Assembly (NCBI GenBank): GCA_008729055.1
Contig: SDUX01000008.1
Span: 372,001 to 436,000, forward strand
DNA: 64,000 nucleotides
Origin: Pyropia haitanensis
Lineage: Eukaryota; Rhodophyta; Bangiophyceae; Bangiales; Bangiaceae
Direction of reading: 5' to 3'
The notes beneath the pieces are model-generated. The model did not search any database. It was not told where the DNA came from and worked only from the letters and a program-made list of their open reading frames with translations. The position numbers and the translations under genes were made by a program. How positions within the stretch are numbered: the first letter of the stretch is position 1; each line of letters starts with the position of its first letter. Shown here one piece after another: positions 30,146-40,427 of this stretch.

Positions 30146-30334
30146 CGCACCCCGACCACCCTCCTTCGGTGGTCGTCACACTCCAGCTCCTCACCGCAGC
30201 AATCACCACCATACACGGCCAAGACGCACCCACAACTCCCCATCCCCAGGGCCATCATCCGTCCTCCATTGGCCCACCGGCGCGGGTTGTCGCTCTTCCC
30301 TCGTCTGCCGCCTGGCGCACGTCTCCCCCCAGCC

Positions 30335-30988
30335 ATGGTGCTCATCAAGCATGCCGTGCTGGTGGCTACGGCCACCCTGGTGCTGCTAGCCGCATCGGCA
30401 TCGGCCGAGACCGAGACGGCCGCGGCGGCGTCCAAGGTCACCGGTACCGCCGCCGAGGCCGTCACCACGGACCCTGGGGTGATGAGTATGGCCGTCGACG
30501 TGGCCAACAAGGCCGCTGTGGACGAGGATGCAGCAGAGGAGGACCCCACCGCTGTCAAGGAGGCGAACGACGTCGACGACGACGCTGACGTGGACGGGGT
30601 GTCTCGCGGCTCTCGATACGGCGGTTACCACCACGGCCACCGCTACCACCGCCGCTACCGGTGCAAGTACTACAAGGTATGCCACAAGTACCGCGTTGTG
30701 CGTTACAAGCCTTGCCACTACTACTCGTCGCATATGCTCCAGGCGGGTGCCAAGGCGGCGGCCGAGGCCGAACCCGAGGAGGCAGCGCCTATGGAGGCTG
30801 ACGGCGTTGAGACGGCCGATGGGGAGGTGCTGCCAGGTGCGGCCGAGCGCGGGTACGACAGCGACGATGATGACGACGACGGGAAGGGCTACGGAAAAGA
30901 CAAGTACCACGACAAGCACTACGGCATCTACTACTGTTACAAGGTGCGCTGCCACTACAAGCGCAAGTGCTACTACTACCGCTACTAA
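30335..30988 (+). CDS. secreted Cys/Tyr/Lys/Gly-rich protein, family member E
   Basis: This 217-residue protein is almost identical to D from the signal peptide through Cys module 1 and the acidic linker (about 165 residues with only a few changes). It then differs: the repeat zone is replaced by an acidic stretch (YDSDDDDDDGKGYGKDKYHDKHYG) of the kind otherwise seen in A-C. The terminal Cys module (YYCYKVRCHYKRKCYYYRY) is unchanged. This mosaic suggests exchange of segments among family members. All six Cys are in the family spacing. The ATG context is CAGCCATGG. Function is unknown. Confidence 0.86.
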   Translation: MVLIKHAVLVATATLVLLAASASAETETAAAASKVTGTAAEAVTTDPGVMSMAVDVANKAAVDEDAAEEDPTAVKEANDVDDDADVDGVSRGSRYGGYHHGHRYHRRYRCKYYKVCHKYRVVRYKPCHYYSSHMLQAGAKAAAEAEPEEAAPMEADGVETADGEVLPGAAERGYDSDDDDDDGKGYGKDKYHDKHYGIYYCYKVRCHYKRKCYYYRY

Positions 30989-31117
30989 AAGAGTGAAAAG
31001 GGGCCCGCGCGGCGACCAGCCCAGCCTAAATGACCGATAGTGCGCGTGTGCGACTGCGTATGGGCGGGGGAGGTGCATCGGTCGGGTCAGATGTTCGATC
31101 ACTTTGATTTTGCGCAT

Positions 31118-31151
31118 GTGTGCTTGAGCCAGCCGTAGCACACTTCACAAC
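31118..31151 (+). promoter_or_regulatory. Diverged 3' hairpin of gene E
   Basis: GTGTGCT (31118-31124) pairs with AGCACAC (31137-31143) around a 12-base loop, 130 bp after the stop. It is followed by TTCACAAC instead of ACCCAACAAC. The position fits the family element, but the bulge and tail have changed. Confidence 0.4.
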
Positions 31152-31217
31152 ATTAGTCCATGCGTCGAAATTTGAAAGGGGGCTGGGCGCGGCGGGTGTT
31201 GCTTCGGCACCTTTGCC

Positions 31218-31690
31218 CATGTCTCATTGCCCACGCGCCCTTCCCACGCCACCCCCCTCTTCCCCCTGCCTCTCATTGCCACCCTCATTTGTGCCGCTTC
31301 CCCTCTCACTCGCAGGAAATCAGCTGACGCCCCGGGCTGCTGCATCAGCGCTCCACTCCCGTAGCTCCTCCATGCCGCCAACGACGCATACAGGCCGTAC
31401 GTGCGGTTCGTGGCGGCGACTAAGCACGTCTCCCCTGGACATTTCTCTTCCCCTTTGTGACGCAGCGCCACGACCAGCTTGGCGACTTCGAGCACCGTCG
31501 GCCTCCGAAGAGCGGCGGCCGCTGCCGTGTCGCGGCACAGACGTCAGCGGTCGTGGCGGCCGTCGGGACCTCCAACGGGGGTGGCGGTATCGGCGTTGTC
31601 AGCAGCGCCTACGCTGGCTGTCAACAGCGACGGCTCCAGGACTTAAGCTGGGGACCATCGACGGTGTGATCGACGTCCTTCCGGCTCACA
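31218..31690 (-). pseudogene. Decayed copy of the PH-domain gene 3' half
   Basis: This stretch aligns, in the same orientation, with about 9600-10070, the 3' end of the PH-domain gene. Shared landmarks in order are a TCATTGCC region, CACGCCACCCCC, a TCATTTGTGCC/TCATTCGTGCC stretch, GCCGCCAACGACGC versus GCCGCCGACGACGC, GTACGTGCGGT, the CGTCGGCC region, and GGGGACCATCGACGGTGTGATCGACG versus its counterpart. Translated on the minus strand, NRTYGLYASLAAWRSYGSGAL corresponds to DRTYVLCASSAARRGYWIGAL of the live gene. The copy lacks an upstream coding region, shows many substitutions, and its PH helix has lost the diagnostic Trp position. It lies next to gene E while the live gene lies next to gene A. 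Confidence 0.75.
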
Positions 31691-32612
31691 TGCAATCCCT
31701 AGCCAACTCTCCTGAAAGGGACGGCGGAGTGGGGTGGCTAGCGCTGGGGCAGCAACAGCAGGCGCAGGCAGCCGCGGTCAAGCGCGTCTGTAGCGGGCGT
31801 GCCCGACAGAGAGGAGGGAAGCTCCAGCTGGAGAGCCTCGAGCTTGACTTGCGATCGGGTGCCAAACGCCCCATCAAACAGACTGCGAGGTGAAGGGGGG
31901 GGTTGATCACGAGTACTCCGTACATTCACGCGAGGCCTATTGTTCTGATACACCCCGGGCTTGCTCCTTACCCCGCGGCCGTTGTGCTATGGAGGACGCA
32001 CCTGGACACGCAACGCCAAACGGCGGTGCGAGATGTGGCTGTGATACCGCAGCGCACGGTCGGCAGAAGCCGCATGTCACATGGGGCAGCGGGGTCCTAC
32101 GGGACGGCGCCACGCCCGGCAACAAGCCACGGACGCCCACTGAACGCTAGGAGTGCTGCGGTCGGGGGAGTGGGGCGTGGCGGTGACGGCTCCACCCCGT
32201 GCACGAGCCAGCGCCTGGCGAGCGGCGCCGGCGGTGGCTGGGCGAAATCCGGATCAACCAAACTCTGGAACCGTGGCCCCCCCTTTGCGTCGCGACCGTC
32301 TGGTGGGTGGGTGGTGGGTGCACCGTCGCGGTGGCGCGGCCGTGCGCCGTCGTCGACCCTGGCCGCGCCCGCACCGACGCGGTCGTCCCTGCGCTCGACA
32401 GTCGCGGCGGACCACGCGGCCGCCGTGTCCCGAGGCGCACCCCTCCTCCCACCCCAGCGCGGCGGACCTACCCCACCTCCCCCGCCATACCTCCATCCGT
32501 TTCCGGCAACGACGCCCCTGTTCATCTGCCCCCCCTCTCCCCCCCGGCACCCCCCGCCTTCCCCGTTTCCCGTCTTCCTCTCCCCCCCCCCCCCACTGGG
32601 CCAGCGGCCGTC
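31691..32612. other. Intergenic upstream of the DDX55-like helicase
   Basis: Balanced composition to about 32.15 kb, then GC-rich with a C-rich leader (32440-32610) before the helicase ATG. No gene is supported. Confidence 0.55.
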
Positions 32613-34968
32613 ATGGCCACCGCGGGCCCGTGGACGGCGCTCGAGGCGGCGGGGGTCCCCCCCCCTCTGCTCGCCGCCCTCCCCCCCCTGGGCTACCCGA
32701 CCATGACGCCCGTCCAGGCGGCGGCCATCCCGCCGCTCCTCGCCCGCAAGGACGTGTGCGTGCAGGCCGAGACGGGCTCGGGCAAGACGCTCAGCTTCCT
32801 CCTCCCGGCGGCGGTGCTCGCGCTCGCCGACGGCACCCGCCCGGCCGTCACGACCGCCGCCGCCGGCAGCGGCGCCGGCAGCGGCGCCGCGCCGCCCGTG
32901 GCGGTGCTCATCATTGAGCCGACGCGGGAGCTGGCGCGGCAGGTGCACGCCGTCGCGACGGGGCTGTTTGCGGCGCTGCCGGGGGGGGTCGTGCCGGCGC
33001 TGCTGACGGGCGCGGTGGCGAGGGCGGCGGGGGACAACCGCCCGCAACGGGGGGGGGGGTGGGGGGGGGAGGGGGGGGGAAGCGCGCGCGCGAGCGCCGG
33101 CGGCGACGGCCCGCCGCCGCCGCCGCCGCCGCCGCCGCTGACGGGACCGACGGTGCGGGTGCCGACGGCGACGGTGGCGGCGACGGCGGCGGCGGCGGCG
33201 GCGGTGGCAGCCTCGCCGCCGACGCGCGGGTGGTGGTGGCCACGCCCGGGCGGCTCGAGGCGGCGCTGGCGGCCGGCGAGCTGGCGCCGTCGGCGCTGTC
33301 GCTCCTCGTCCTGGACGAGGCGGACCGGCTGCTGGATATGGGTTTTCGGGTGACGCTGTCGGCCATCCTGGCGCGGCTGCCGCGGCAGCGGCGGACGGGG
33401 CTCTACTCGGCGACGCAGACGGTGGCGCTGGATGAGCTCGCCGCGGCGGGGCTCCGCAACCCGGTGCGGGTGGTCGTGCGGGTGCGGCAGGGGGTGGCGC
33501 CGCCACCTGGGGGGGGGGGCGGGGGGGGGGCAGTCGCAGCGGGTAGCGTCGGCGATGCTGCGGGTGGCGGCGGTGGGGGCGGCGGCGATGACGGCGGCGA
33601 TGACGGCGGCGGTGGTGGTGGTGGCGGCGTCGGTGGTGGTGGTGGCGGTGGTAGTGGCGGCGGCCCCGCGACGAGCACTCTGGCGTTTGGGGGTGAGGGC
33701 GCCGCCGACGGTGGCGGCGGTGCCGACGGTGCGGCCGCCACCTCCACGCGCCTCCCAGCTTCGTTGCGGTGTTACTTTGGGGTGTACGCGCCCGAGGAGA
33801 AGCTCCCCGCGCTGCTGCACCTGCTGGCGGCCAAGCCCCGGGAGAAGGCGATCGTCTACCTCCTCACGTGCGCAGAGGTGGACTGGTACTCGCGGCTCGA
33901 CTGGGGGGCCCTGTGGGCGCTCACCGCCGCCGCCGTGCGCGACGGCGGTGGTGGCGGCGGCGACGGCGCGGGCGGTCCGCCCCCCCCCTCCCCCCCCCCG
34001 CGTCCCGTGTATGCCCTCCACGGCAAGATGACGCAAAAGAAGCGCCTCCGCGCGCTCGCGGCGTTTACCGCCGCCCCCGGCGGGGTGCTGCTCGCCACGG
34101 ACGTGGCCGCCCGCGGGCTGGACGTGCCCCACGTGGCGACCGTCCTGCAGGCATCGCCGCCGCAATCGCCCGAGGCGTACATCCACCGCGTCGGCCGTTC
34201 GGCGCGGCTTGGCCGCCCCGGCGAGGCGGTGCTGCTGCTGCTCCCGTCGGAAGACACGTACGTCGACTACCTGGCCGTCCGGTCCACCCCCGCGGCGCCG
34301 CTGCCGGCCGCCTACGCCGCCCTCCCCGACGGCCTCGTCGCCGCCGTGGCCGCCGCCGTCCGTGCCGCGACGCTGGCGGACCGGGCGGTGCTCGACGCCG
34401 CCGACGCGGCCTTCCTCTCCTACCTCCGCGCGTACAAGGAGCACCGCTGCGGCTACATCCTCCGCATGGACGGGCTGGATATCGCGGGCGTCGCGCGGGG
34501 CTTTGGCTGCCTCCGCATGCCGCGGGTGGCGGAGTTTGCCAAGCACCGCGCCGCCGTCGCGGCGTTTGTGCGCGAGCCGGGGCTCGACCTGCGGGCCATC
34601 CCGTACGCCGACGCGACGCGCGAGGCGGCGCGGCAGGCGCGGCTGGCCGCCGCCGCCGCGGCGGGGCCGCCGTCGCGGCGGCCGCCGACGCCGCGGGCGG
34701 CGGCGGCGGCGAGGAAGGAGCGGAAGCGGAAGAAGCGCGACGGCGCGGCTGCCCGCCTGATGGGCATCGCGACCGCCGCCGCGGCGGCGGCGGCACGGGG
34801 GGGGGGGGTGCGGCGGCGGCAGGCGGCGGCGGCGAGGAGGAGGAGGACGACGCGGCCGAGATGGAGCGGGAGGTGCGGCTGCTGCGCAAGGTGAAGCGCG
34901 GCAAGATGACGGAGCGCGAGTTTGAGCGCTCCGCAGGGTACGGGGGGGAGGAGGACGAGAGTGACTGA
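32613..34968 (+). CDS. DDX55: DEAD-box RNA helicase DDX55/Spb4-like, with two apparent frameshifts
   Basis: It is an ATP-dependent RNA helicase of the Spb4/DDX55 group, a nucleolar factor in 60S ribosome assembly. From the ATG at 32613 (MATAGPWTAL) the motifs run in order: Q motif GYPTMTPVQAAAIP, motif I AETGSGKT (residues 52-59), Ia PTRELARQ, ATPGRL, DEAD-box VLDEADRLLDMGF, SATQT, and motif VI HRVGRSARLGRPG. The Spb4-specific C-terminal block follows with YLRAYKEHRCGYI and GFGCLRMPRV, then a basic tail and the acidic ending GEEDESD. The frame changes within the G runs at 33049-33079, in a Gly/Ala insertion between motifs Ia and ATPGRL, and again at the G12 run 34797-34808; one missing base at each would restore continuity. 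At about 785 residues it exceeds the usual ~600 because of low-complexity insertions. It converges on the ThrRS gene. Confidence 0.93.
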
Positions 34969-35031
34969 GACCGGGGGGGCGACGAAGCAGTGGGGAGTGG
35001 CTGCCGGTGGGGGCCGCGGCGGGCAGCGGTC

Positions 35032-35472
35032 ATGGGCAGCGGCGGCGTCGTGGCGGCCGCAGGCGAGGCGATCGCGGCAGCGTCGGAGGCAAGGGCGCCC
35101 GCGGCGGCCGCCGCCGCGGGCACCAACGGCCGCCTCCCGCCGCGGCCCACTGCGCGCGGGCTGTGCGAGCCGGTCCCCGAGTGGCACGGCATCCTCCGGA
35201 CGCGCTGCACGCCCTGCCGCTGGCACGACGCGCTCGGCGGGGCAGCGCCGCGGCCGCGGCGGCGGCGGGGCGCGGCGTCCGTGCCACTGCCGCCATCGCC
35301 GGCGGCGGAGCGGGTGGTCGTCGCCGCGCCGGCGTGTCGGCCCGCGTGTCGGCCGCCGGCGCGGGCGCGCTGGTTGCCGCCGTCGCCCGCACGCGTGTCG
35401 CGTGGCGGGCGCTGCGGCGGGTGCGGGCCGCCGTCGCGGCCGGCGTGGCCTTTGGCGGCGCCGCCACGCTGA
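35032..35472 (+). CDS. possible small hypothetical protein (weak)
   Basis: An ATG at 35032 opens a 146-residue frame. Residues 30-65 have non-repetitive character, including GLCEPVPEWHGILRTRC and a C-x2-C pair (RCTPCRW). Downstream it becomes Pro/Arg-rich. If one base were missing near 35250, as happens in other genes here, the frame would lead into an Ala/Val-rich hydrophobic stretch ending near 35546, so a small membrane protein with a C-x2-C motif is conceivable. It begins 64 bp after the helicase stop in the same direction. I do not recognise it, and it may not be a gene. Confidence 0.25.
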   Translation: MGSGGVVAAAGEAIAAASEARAPAAAAAAGTNGRLPPRPTARGLCEPVPEWHGILRTRCTPCRWHDALGGAAPRPRRRRGAASVPLPPSPAAERVVVAAPACRPACRPPARARWLPPSPARVSRGGRCGGCGPPSRPAWPLAAPPR

Positions 35473-35546
35473 CGGCGGCGGCGTGGGTAGGCAGGCGGGG
35501 CGACTGGGGATGCATGGGCGCGGTCCACACCGGGGGGGGTGGGTGA

Positions 35547-35930
35547 CCGAAGCGGGGGGTGCGTCTCGAACCGCTTGATGAGCGGCTGGGCAGAACGACC
35601 GGCACGTGGGAGCAGGCTTCTTATTGTTTTGAATAGACTATCGTTCAGCGCCGCTGTGTTGTCTGTGTGGTGGTCTCGAGGCCTCGTACCGGCGGTGGTC
35701 GCGACGGCGGCGTGGGGGTGTGTGGGGAGTGCGGGCTGCACGCGGCGGCGGCGCCGGTTTTGAGGGGGGGCGAGGCGGGGAGAGGGACGGCGGTGGGGGG
35801 AGCACAGTCCGCAACGCACCAGCGCCCGATGACTGCCTCGGGCTAGGCAGGGGCGCGGGGCGTTGCCGCCCTCCCCGACCCACCTCCAAGGACAAGGTCC
35901 AACTGCAAGCGCCCGCTGCCTGAATGCCTC
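35547..35930. other. Intergenic, 3' side of ThrRS
   Basis: Mixed sequence with a short AT-richer segment (35610-35660) and G-rich runs (35760-35800). Nothing is recognised. Confidence 0.5.
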
Positions 35931-37988
35931 TCACGGGGCGTCTTCCCCCGCTACCAGCGCTTCTTCCGCCCGTGGCACCACGTCGACAAAGTCCACCACC
36001 CGCTCCGCCGCGCCCGCAATGCCGTCGAGCACCGTGTCGACGGGGAGGGCGCCCACGTCGCCCACCCCCCGGGCGCGGACGCTCAGCGCCCGCGCCTCCA
36101 CCTCCTTGGCGCCCACCACCGCGAGCAGCGGCACCTTGTCCACCTCCCCGTTGCGAACCATCTTGCCCAGCCGCTCCCCCGACGGGTCCACCTCGACGCG
36201 CAGGCCCCGTGCGGCGGCGGCGGCCGCCACCTCGGCACAGTACGCCGCGGCCGCGTCTGTTACGGGGAGCAGGCGCATCTGGACGGGCGCGAGCCACAGC
36301 GGGAAGGCGCCCGCATACGACTCGACGAGGATGCCAAAGAAGCGCTCGACCGACCCAAAGATGGCCCGGTGCAGCATGATCGGCCGCTCCCGCGTCGCCG
36401 CCGCCGACACGTACTCGAGGTCAAACCGGTCGGGCAGGTTAAAGTCGCACTGGATGGTCGAGCACTGCCACAGCCGGCCGATCGCGTCGCGGATCTTGAC
36501 GTCAATCTTGGGGCCGTAAAACGCGCCGCCGCCATCGTCGACGCTGTACGCCCAGCCCTTGGCGTCCAGTGCGGTCTGCAGCGCCGACGTGGCGCGCTCC
36601 CAAATGTCGTCCGACCCGACCGACTTGTCGGGCCGCGTCGACAACATAATCTCATACTCGCGGAAGCCAAAGCGGCCGAGGATCCGCTCCGTCAGGTCCA
36701 GCACCCGCTCAATCTCGTCTGCCAGCTGGTCGGGCAAGCAAAAGATGTGGGCGTCGTCCTGCGTAAAGCCCCGCACGCGCATCAGCCCGTGCAAAGTGCC
36801 CGACCGCTCATAGCGGTAAACGGTGCCGAGCTCCGCCCACCGCAGCGGCAGCTCCCGGTACGACCGCAGGCCGTCCTTAAACACCAGGCAGTGGAACGGG
36901 CAGTTCATCGGCTTGAGCTGGTACGCCTCCCCCTCCACGTCCATCTGGTCAAACATCGAGTCCTGGTAAAAGTCCAGGTGGCCCGACGTCTTCCACAGCG
37001 CAGCGTTGGCCACGTGCGGTGTGACAAGCAGCTCATAGCCCGCCGCCACGTGCGCGTCCTTCCAAAAGTCCTCAATAATCCGCCGCACCCGCGCGCCCTT
37101 GGGATGCCAAAACACCAGCCCCCCGCCCGCGTCCTCCTGGATGCTAAACAGCCCCAGCTTGGGCCCCAGCATCCGGTGGTCCCGCCGCTTCGCCTCCTCC
37201 TTGAGCCGCTTGTACTCCTTGAGCTGCTCCACCGACTCCCACGCGGTGCCGTAGATGCGCTGCAGCGTCGCCTTGGACTCGTCCCCCCGCCAGTAGGCGC
37301 CCGCCACCGACTCGAGCGCCACCGCCTTGGCGTTGATCTCCCCCGTGTGCTCCACGTGCGGCCCCGCGCACAGGTCCCACCACTCGTCACCCAGATGGTA
37401 GACGGTGATGGGCTCCGACGCGATGCCGTCGAGGATCTCGAGCTTGTACGGCTCGCCCAGGGCGCGGATGCGCGCCTCCGCCTCGGGCCGCGACAGCTCC
37501 TCCCGCCGCAGCGGGAGCTTGCGCTTGATAATCTTGTCCATCTCCTTCTTGATGGCCTTGAGGTCCCCGTCCGTAAACGGCTCCGCGGCGTCAAAGTCAT
37601 AGTAGAAGCCATTGTCAATCCACGGGCCAATGGTGACCTTGGCGTCGGGGAACAGCTTCTGCACCGCCATGGCCATCACGTGCGACGCTGAGTGCCGAAT
37701 CCGCAGCAGCCGCTCGCTGCTCTCGTTGGTCGGCAGCCGCGCCGGGGGGGGCGACTCGGACGACACGGGCGTCGCGGTCGTCGTCACCGCCGCCGACATC
37801 ACGGTCGCGGGGCGCTGCTGGGAAGCGGGCGAACGCGCTGGGGAGGGGAGCGCGCCCCGCCCGCCGGGCGCCGCCGCGGCCCGCCGCCATGGCGCCGCTG
37901 CCACCGCCGCTGGCGTGGGCACCCAGGAGGACCGCGCCAGCGACAGGCCGGCCGCGCCGAGAAAGGCCAGAGGCGACCGGGGAGACAT
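35931..37988 (-). CDS. threonyl-tRNA synthetase, bacterial/organelle type
   Basis: This 685-residue class II synthetase charges tRNA-Thr. The ATG at 37988 (MSPRSPLAFLGAAGLS) opens a ~90-residue Ala/Arg/Ser/Pro-rich leader that looks like an organelle transit peptide. The frame extends to a GTG at 38009, which is not a plausible start. The editing domain follows directly, with HSASH (H99, H103) and LCAGPH (C207, H211); no N-terminal TGS domain is evident. The catalytic core shows the Zn ligands C363 (PMNCPFHC) and H414 (DDAHIFC) with the third His in LHRAIFGS. Motif 2 is YRYERSGTLHGLMRVRGFTQ and motif 3 lies around FPLWLAPVQ. The C-terminal anticodon-binding domain spans ~585-670. Homology to bacterial ThrRS suggests a plastid or mitochondrial enzyme, perhaps serving both. 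Tandem with the downstream HVA22-type gene. Confidence 0.96.
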   Translation of the reverse strand: MSPRSPLAFLGAAGLSLARSSWVPTPAAVAAAPWRRAAAAPGGRGALPSPARSPASQQRPATVMSAAVTTTATPVSSESPPPARLPTNESSERLLRIRHSASHVMAMAVQKLFPDAKVTIGPWIDNGFYYDFDAAEPFTDGDLKAIKKEMDKIIKRKLPLRREELSRPEAEARIRALGEPYKLEILDGIASEPITVYHLGDEWWDLCAGPHVEHTGEINAKAVALESVAGAYWRGDESKATLQRIYGTAWESVEQLKEYKRLKEEAKRRDHRMLGPKLGLFSIQEDAGGGLVFWHPKGARVRRIIEDFWKDAHVAAGYELLVTPHVANAALWKTSGHLDFYQDSMFDQMDVEGEAYQLKPMNCPFHCLVFKDGLRSYRELPLRWAELGTVYRYERSGTLHGLMRVRGFTQDDAHIFCLPDQLADEIERVLDLTERILGRFGFREYEIMLSTRPDKSVGSDDIWERATSALQTALDAKGWAYSVDDGGGAFYGPKIDVKIRDAIGRLWQCSTIQCDFNLPDRFDLEYVSAAATRERPIMLHRAIFGSVERFFGILVESYAGAFPLWLAPVQMRLLPVTDAAAAYCAEVAAAAAARGLRVEVDPSGERLGKMVRNGEVDKVPLLAVVGAKEVEARALSVRARGVGDVGALPVDTVLDGIAGAAERVVDFVDVVPRAEEALVAGEDAP

Positions 37989-38983
37989 GATGGGGTGGCT
38001 GGCAGTCACGCCAGCACCAAAAGACGCCTAGCTTGGACGCCACACAGGGGCTGGGTGCGCCGCGGCCCTGCAGGGCAGCTGCCGCGATAGAGCCGCCCTC
38101 CGACACGGGAAGACGCGCCCCGTGCCAAGGCGGAGGTGAGACCTCGACCACGCAGGACCCCACCACGCGTCGCAGACGTGGAGCCGTCCGTCTGTCGATC
38201 GTCGTCAGCTGAATCGATCGAGGGATTCTGTGGATGCACAAAAATTGAGACCACGTGGAAGAATGGGTATGTTCCGAGTACTGATTCGGCAAAACAAGAG
38301 TGATCCAGCCAATGGAGACTTGTCCCGTATGAAAGAACGTCCTTATACTACACGCTTATTTTAAACAGCGTACAACAACACGTCAGTTTCCGCACAAAAA
38401 GTGGGAGATTGGACCAGACGCCATAATGGCTGGACACCCGTGCCACCCTCTCGCGGCCGCCTCCGCGGGCCGCCCGCGACGCGACCAGCTCACGCAGCGC
38501 GGACGTTGGGAGCTGTGCCGTCCGCCCAACGGAGGAGTGGGTGGAGGCTCCGTGTGGGCAGGCGTCCCACAGCGCCTGTTGGGCGGCGCGCAAGCGGCGG
38601 CCAGCATCGGCGGCTTAGTCCACGGCGAAAACCACAGCGGCAGCCCAGACGGGTGAGCGTCGGATAGAGTGTGCGGGACCGCCGCGCCAGCGGCAGCGTT
38701 GAACAATAGTAAGCCTTGGCAAACCCCGCGGCAGTCTGCCTCGTACGAGTCGCACCACCCCGCGCCGCGCGCGAGAGACCACACAGCCAGACGTGGGCGG
38801 CCGGCGCTGGCGACGCCGCCGCGGCCGCTCCCCACCGCCTGTCACAAGCAAACCACCCCCCCTGTGTACCCAACTGAAGGCAGCCGCCTTCATCTCAAAG
38901 GCACACAGCAGCTCCGCCGCGGCCCCCCCAGCTGCCTCGCCGCTCCCCCCCTCCCCTCAAAACCATCCCACTCTCAACGGCGC
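37989..38983. other. Intergenic, ThrRS upstream region and 3' flank of the HVA22-type gene
   Basis: An AT-richer core at 38200-38400 (including TTATACTACACGC at 38342) presumably holds the ThrRS promoter. The rest is GC-rich with no recognised gene. Confidence 0.5.
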
Positions 38984-40364
38984 CTACATGCGCTTGCGCT
39001 TGCGCGGCGTACCCCCCGCCCCCCTCCGCGCGCGCCCCCCGCCCCAGCGGCGGTCGACCCAGCGGGCGACCCCCCCCACGGCGCCCACAACGGCGGCGAC
39101 CCACCGGACGACCAGCCCACACACGGCGGTGGCCCCCCCAGGCACGGCAGCTGCAGCCAGAGCAGCACGCCCAGCCGCACGTGGTACCACAGCGGCAGCC
39201 AGTCCGCCACGCCGCCCGCCGGCCCGAGCAGCAGCCCGTCGAGCGCCGCGAGCGCGGTCCAGTAGGTCAGCCACCGCCGCTGCCGCCGCCGCGCGTCGGC
39301 GGCGAGCGCGCCGCCGCCGCCGCCGCCGCCGGGCGCCGCCGACACCGCCGCCGCCGACAGGTAAGCGGGGAAGAGGAAGCCGACGGCGAGGGTGCCGAGG
39401 TAGGTGAGCGGCCGGGGGGTGATGAAGAAGATGCTGCCGAGCGCGGCAAAGCCGCCCTCCTCCGCGGCGAGCGTCAGCCACTCGGCTTGGGAGGCGGAGA
39501 GGAGGCCCATCGCCGTCGCCAGCCGCAGCAGCACCATGCCACTGCCGGCGGGGGGGGCGGCGGGGGACGGGGGCGGCGACGTGACCGGCGCGTCCGCGGC
39601 GCGCCAGTCGGTGCCACCCCCGCCCCAGCCGCCGCCGCCGCCGCCACCGCCACCCCGCGCCGACGATCGGCCGGCGCCCCCCCGCCCTCCCCCCCCCCCC
39701 CCCGCCCCCGCCGCCCACGCCGCCCGCCCGCCCGCCACGCGCACGCGGCGCACGTAGGCGCTCAGGAACGGCAGCACCGCCAGGCGGTACACCAGCCCCG
39801 CGCCGTCGGTCAGTCCCAGCTGCAGCCACACCGCCGCGAGCGCCACGCCCGGCGCCGCCCAGCCGCCCACCGCCGCGCACGCGCCGCCCAGCGGGTAGCA
39901 CACCGCGCAGCGGGCGGCGTGGCAGAGCGCGACCACCACCCAGTAGCGGAGGAGCGTCACGCGCGCGGGCAGCGGCGCCGGCACGGGGCCCGCCCCGCCG
40001 CCGCCGCCCCACCGACCGTGGTGCGCGTGGTGCGCCGCGGGGGAGTTGGAGAGGGACGACGACCGCCGCCGGCCGGGCGGCAGCGGCCGCGCGCCCGATG
40101 AGGATCGCCGCCGCAGCGTGGGCGCCGGCGAGGTGAGCGCGGCAAACCAGGTGGGCGACGGCGGCAGCGGCGAGGGGGGGGAGGGGGGGGCCAGCGCCGC
40201 CAGCGCCGCCGTCGGGTCGTCGTCGTCGCCGTCGCGGCCAGCGTCCGACGCGGACGCGGACGACCGCGCCAGCGGCGGCGTGCCGGCGGGGGACGCAGCG
40301 GTGGAGGGGGTGGACGCCCCGCCGCCGCGGCGGCGGACGGGCGTGACGGCGCCGACGGCGTCGT

Positions 40365-40427
<63 letters not shown>

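Noticed and set aside
33049..33079. Introns explaining the frame changes in the helicase and other genes
   Set aside because: The coding reading continues on both sides of a homopolymer without a gap, no GT-AG pair is needed, and nearly all shifts equal one base.
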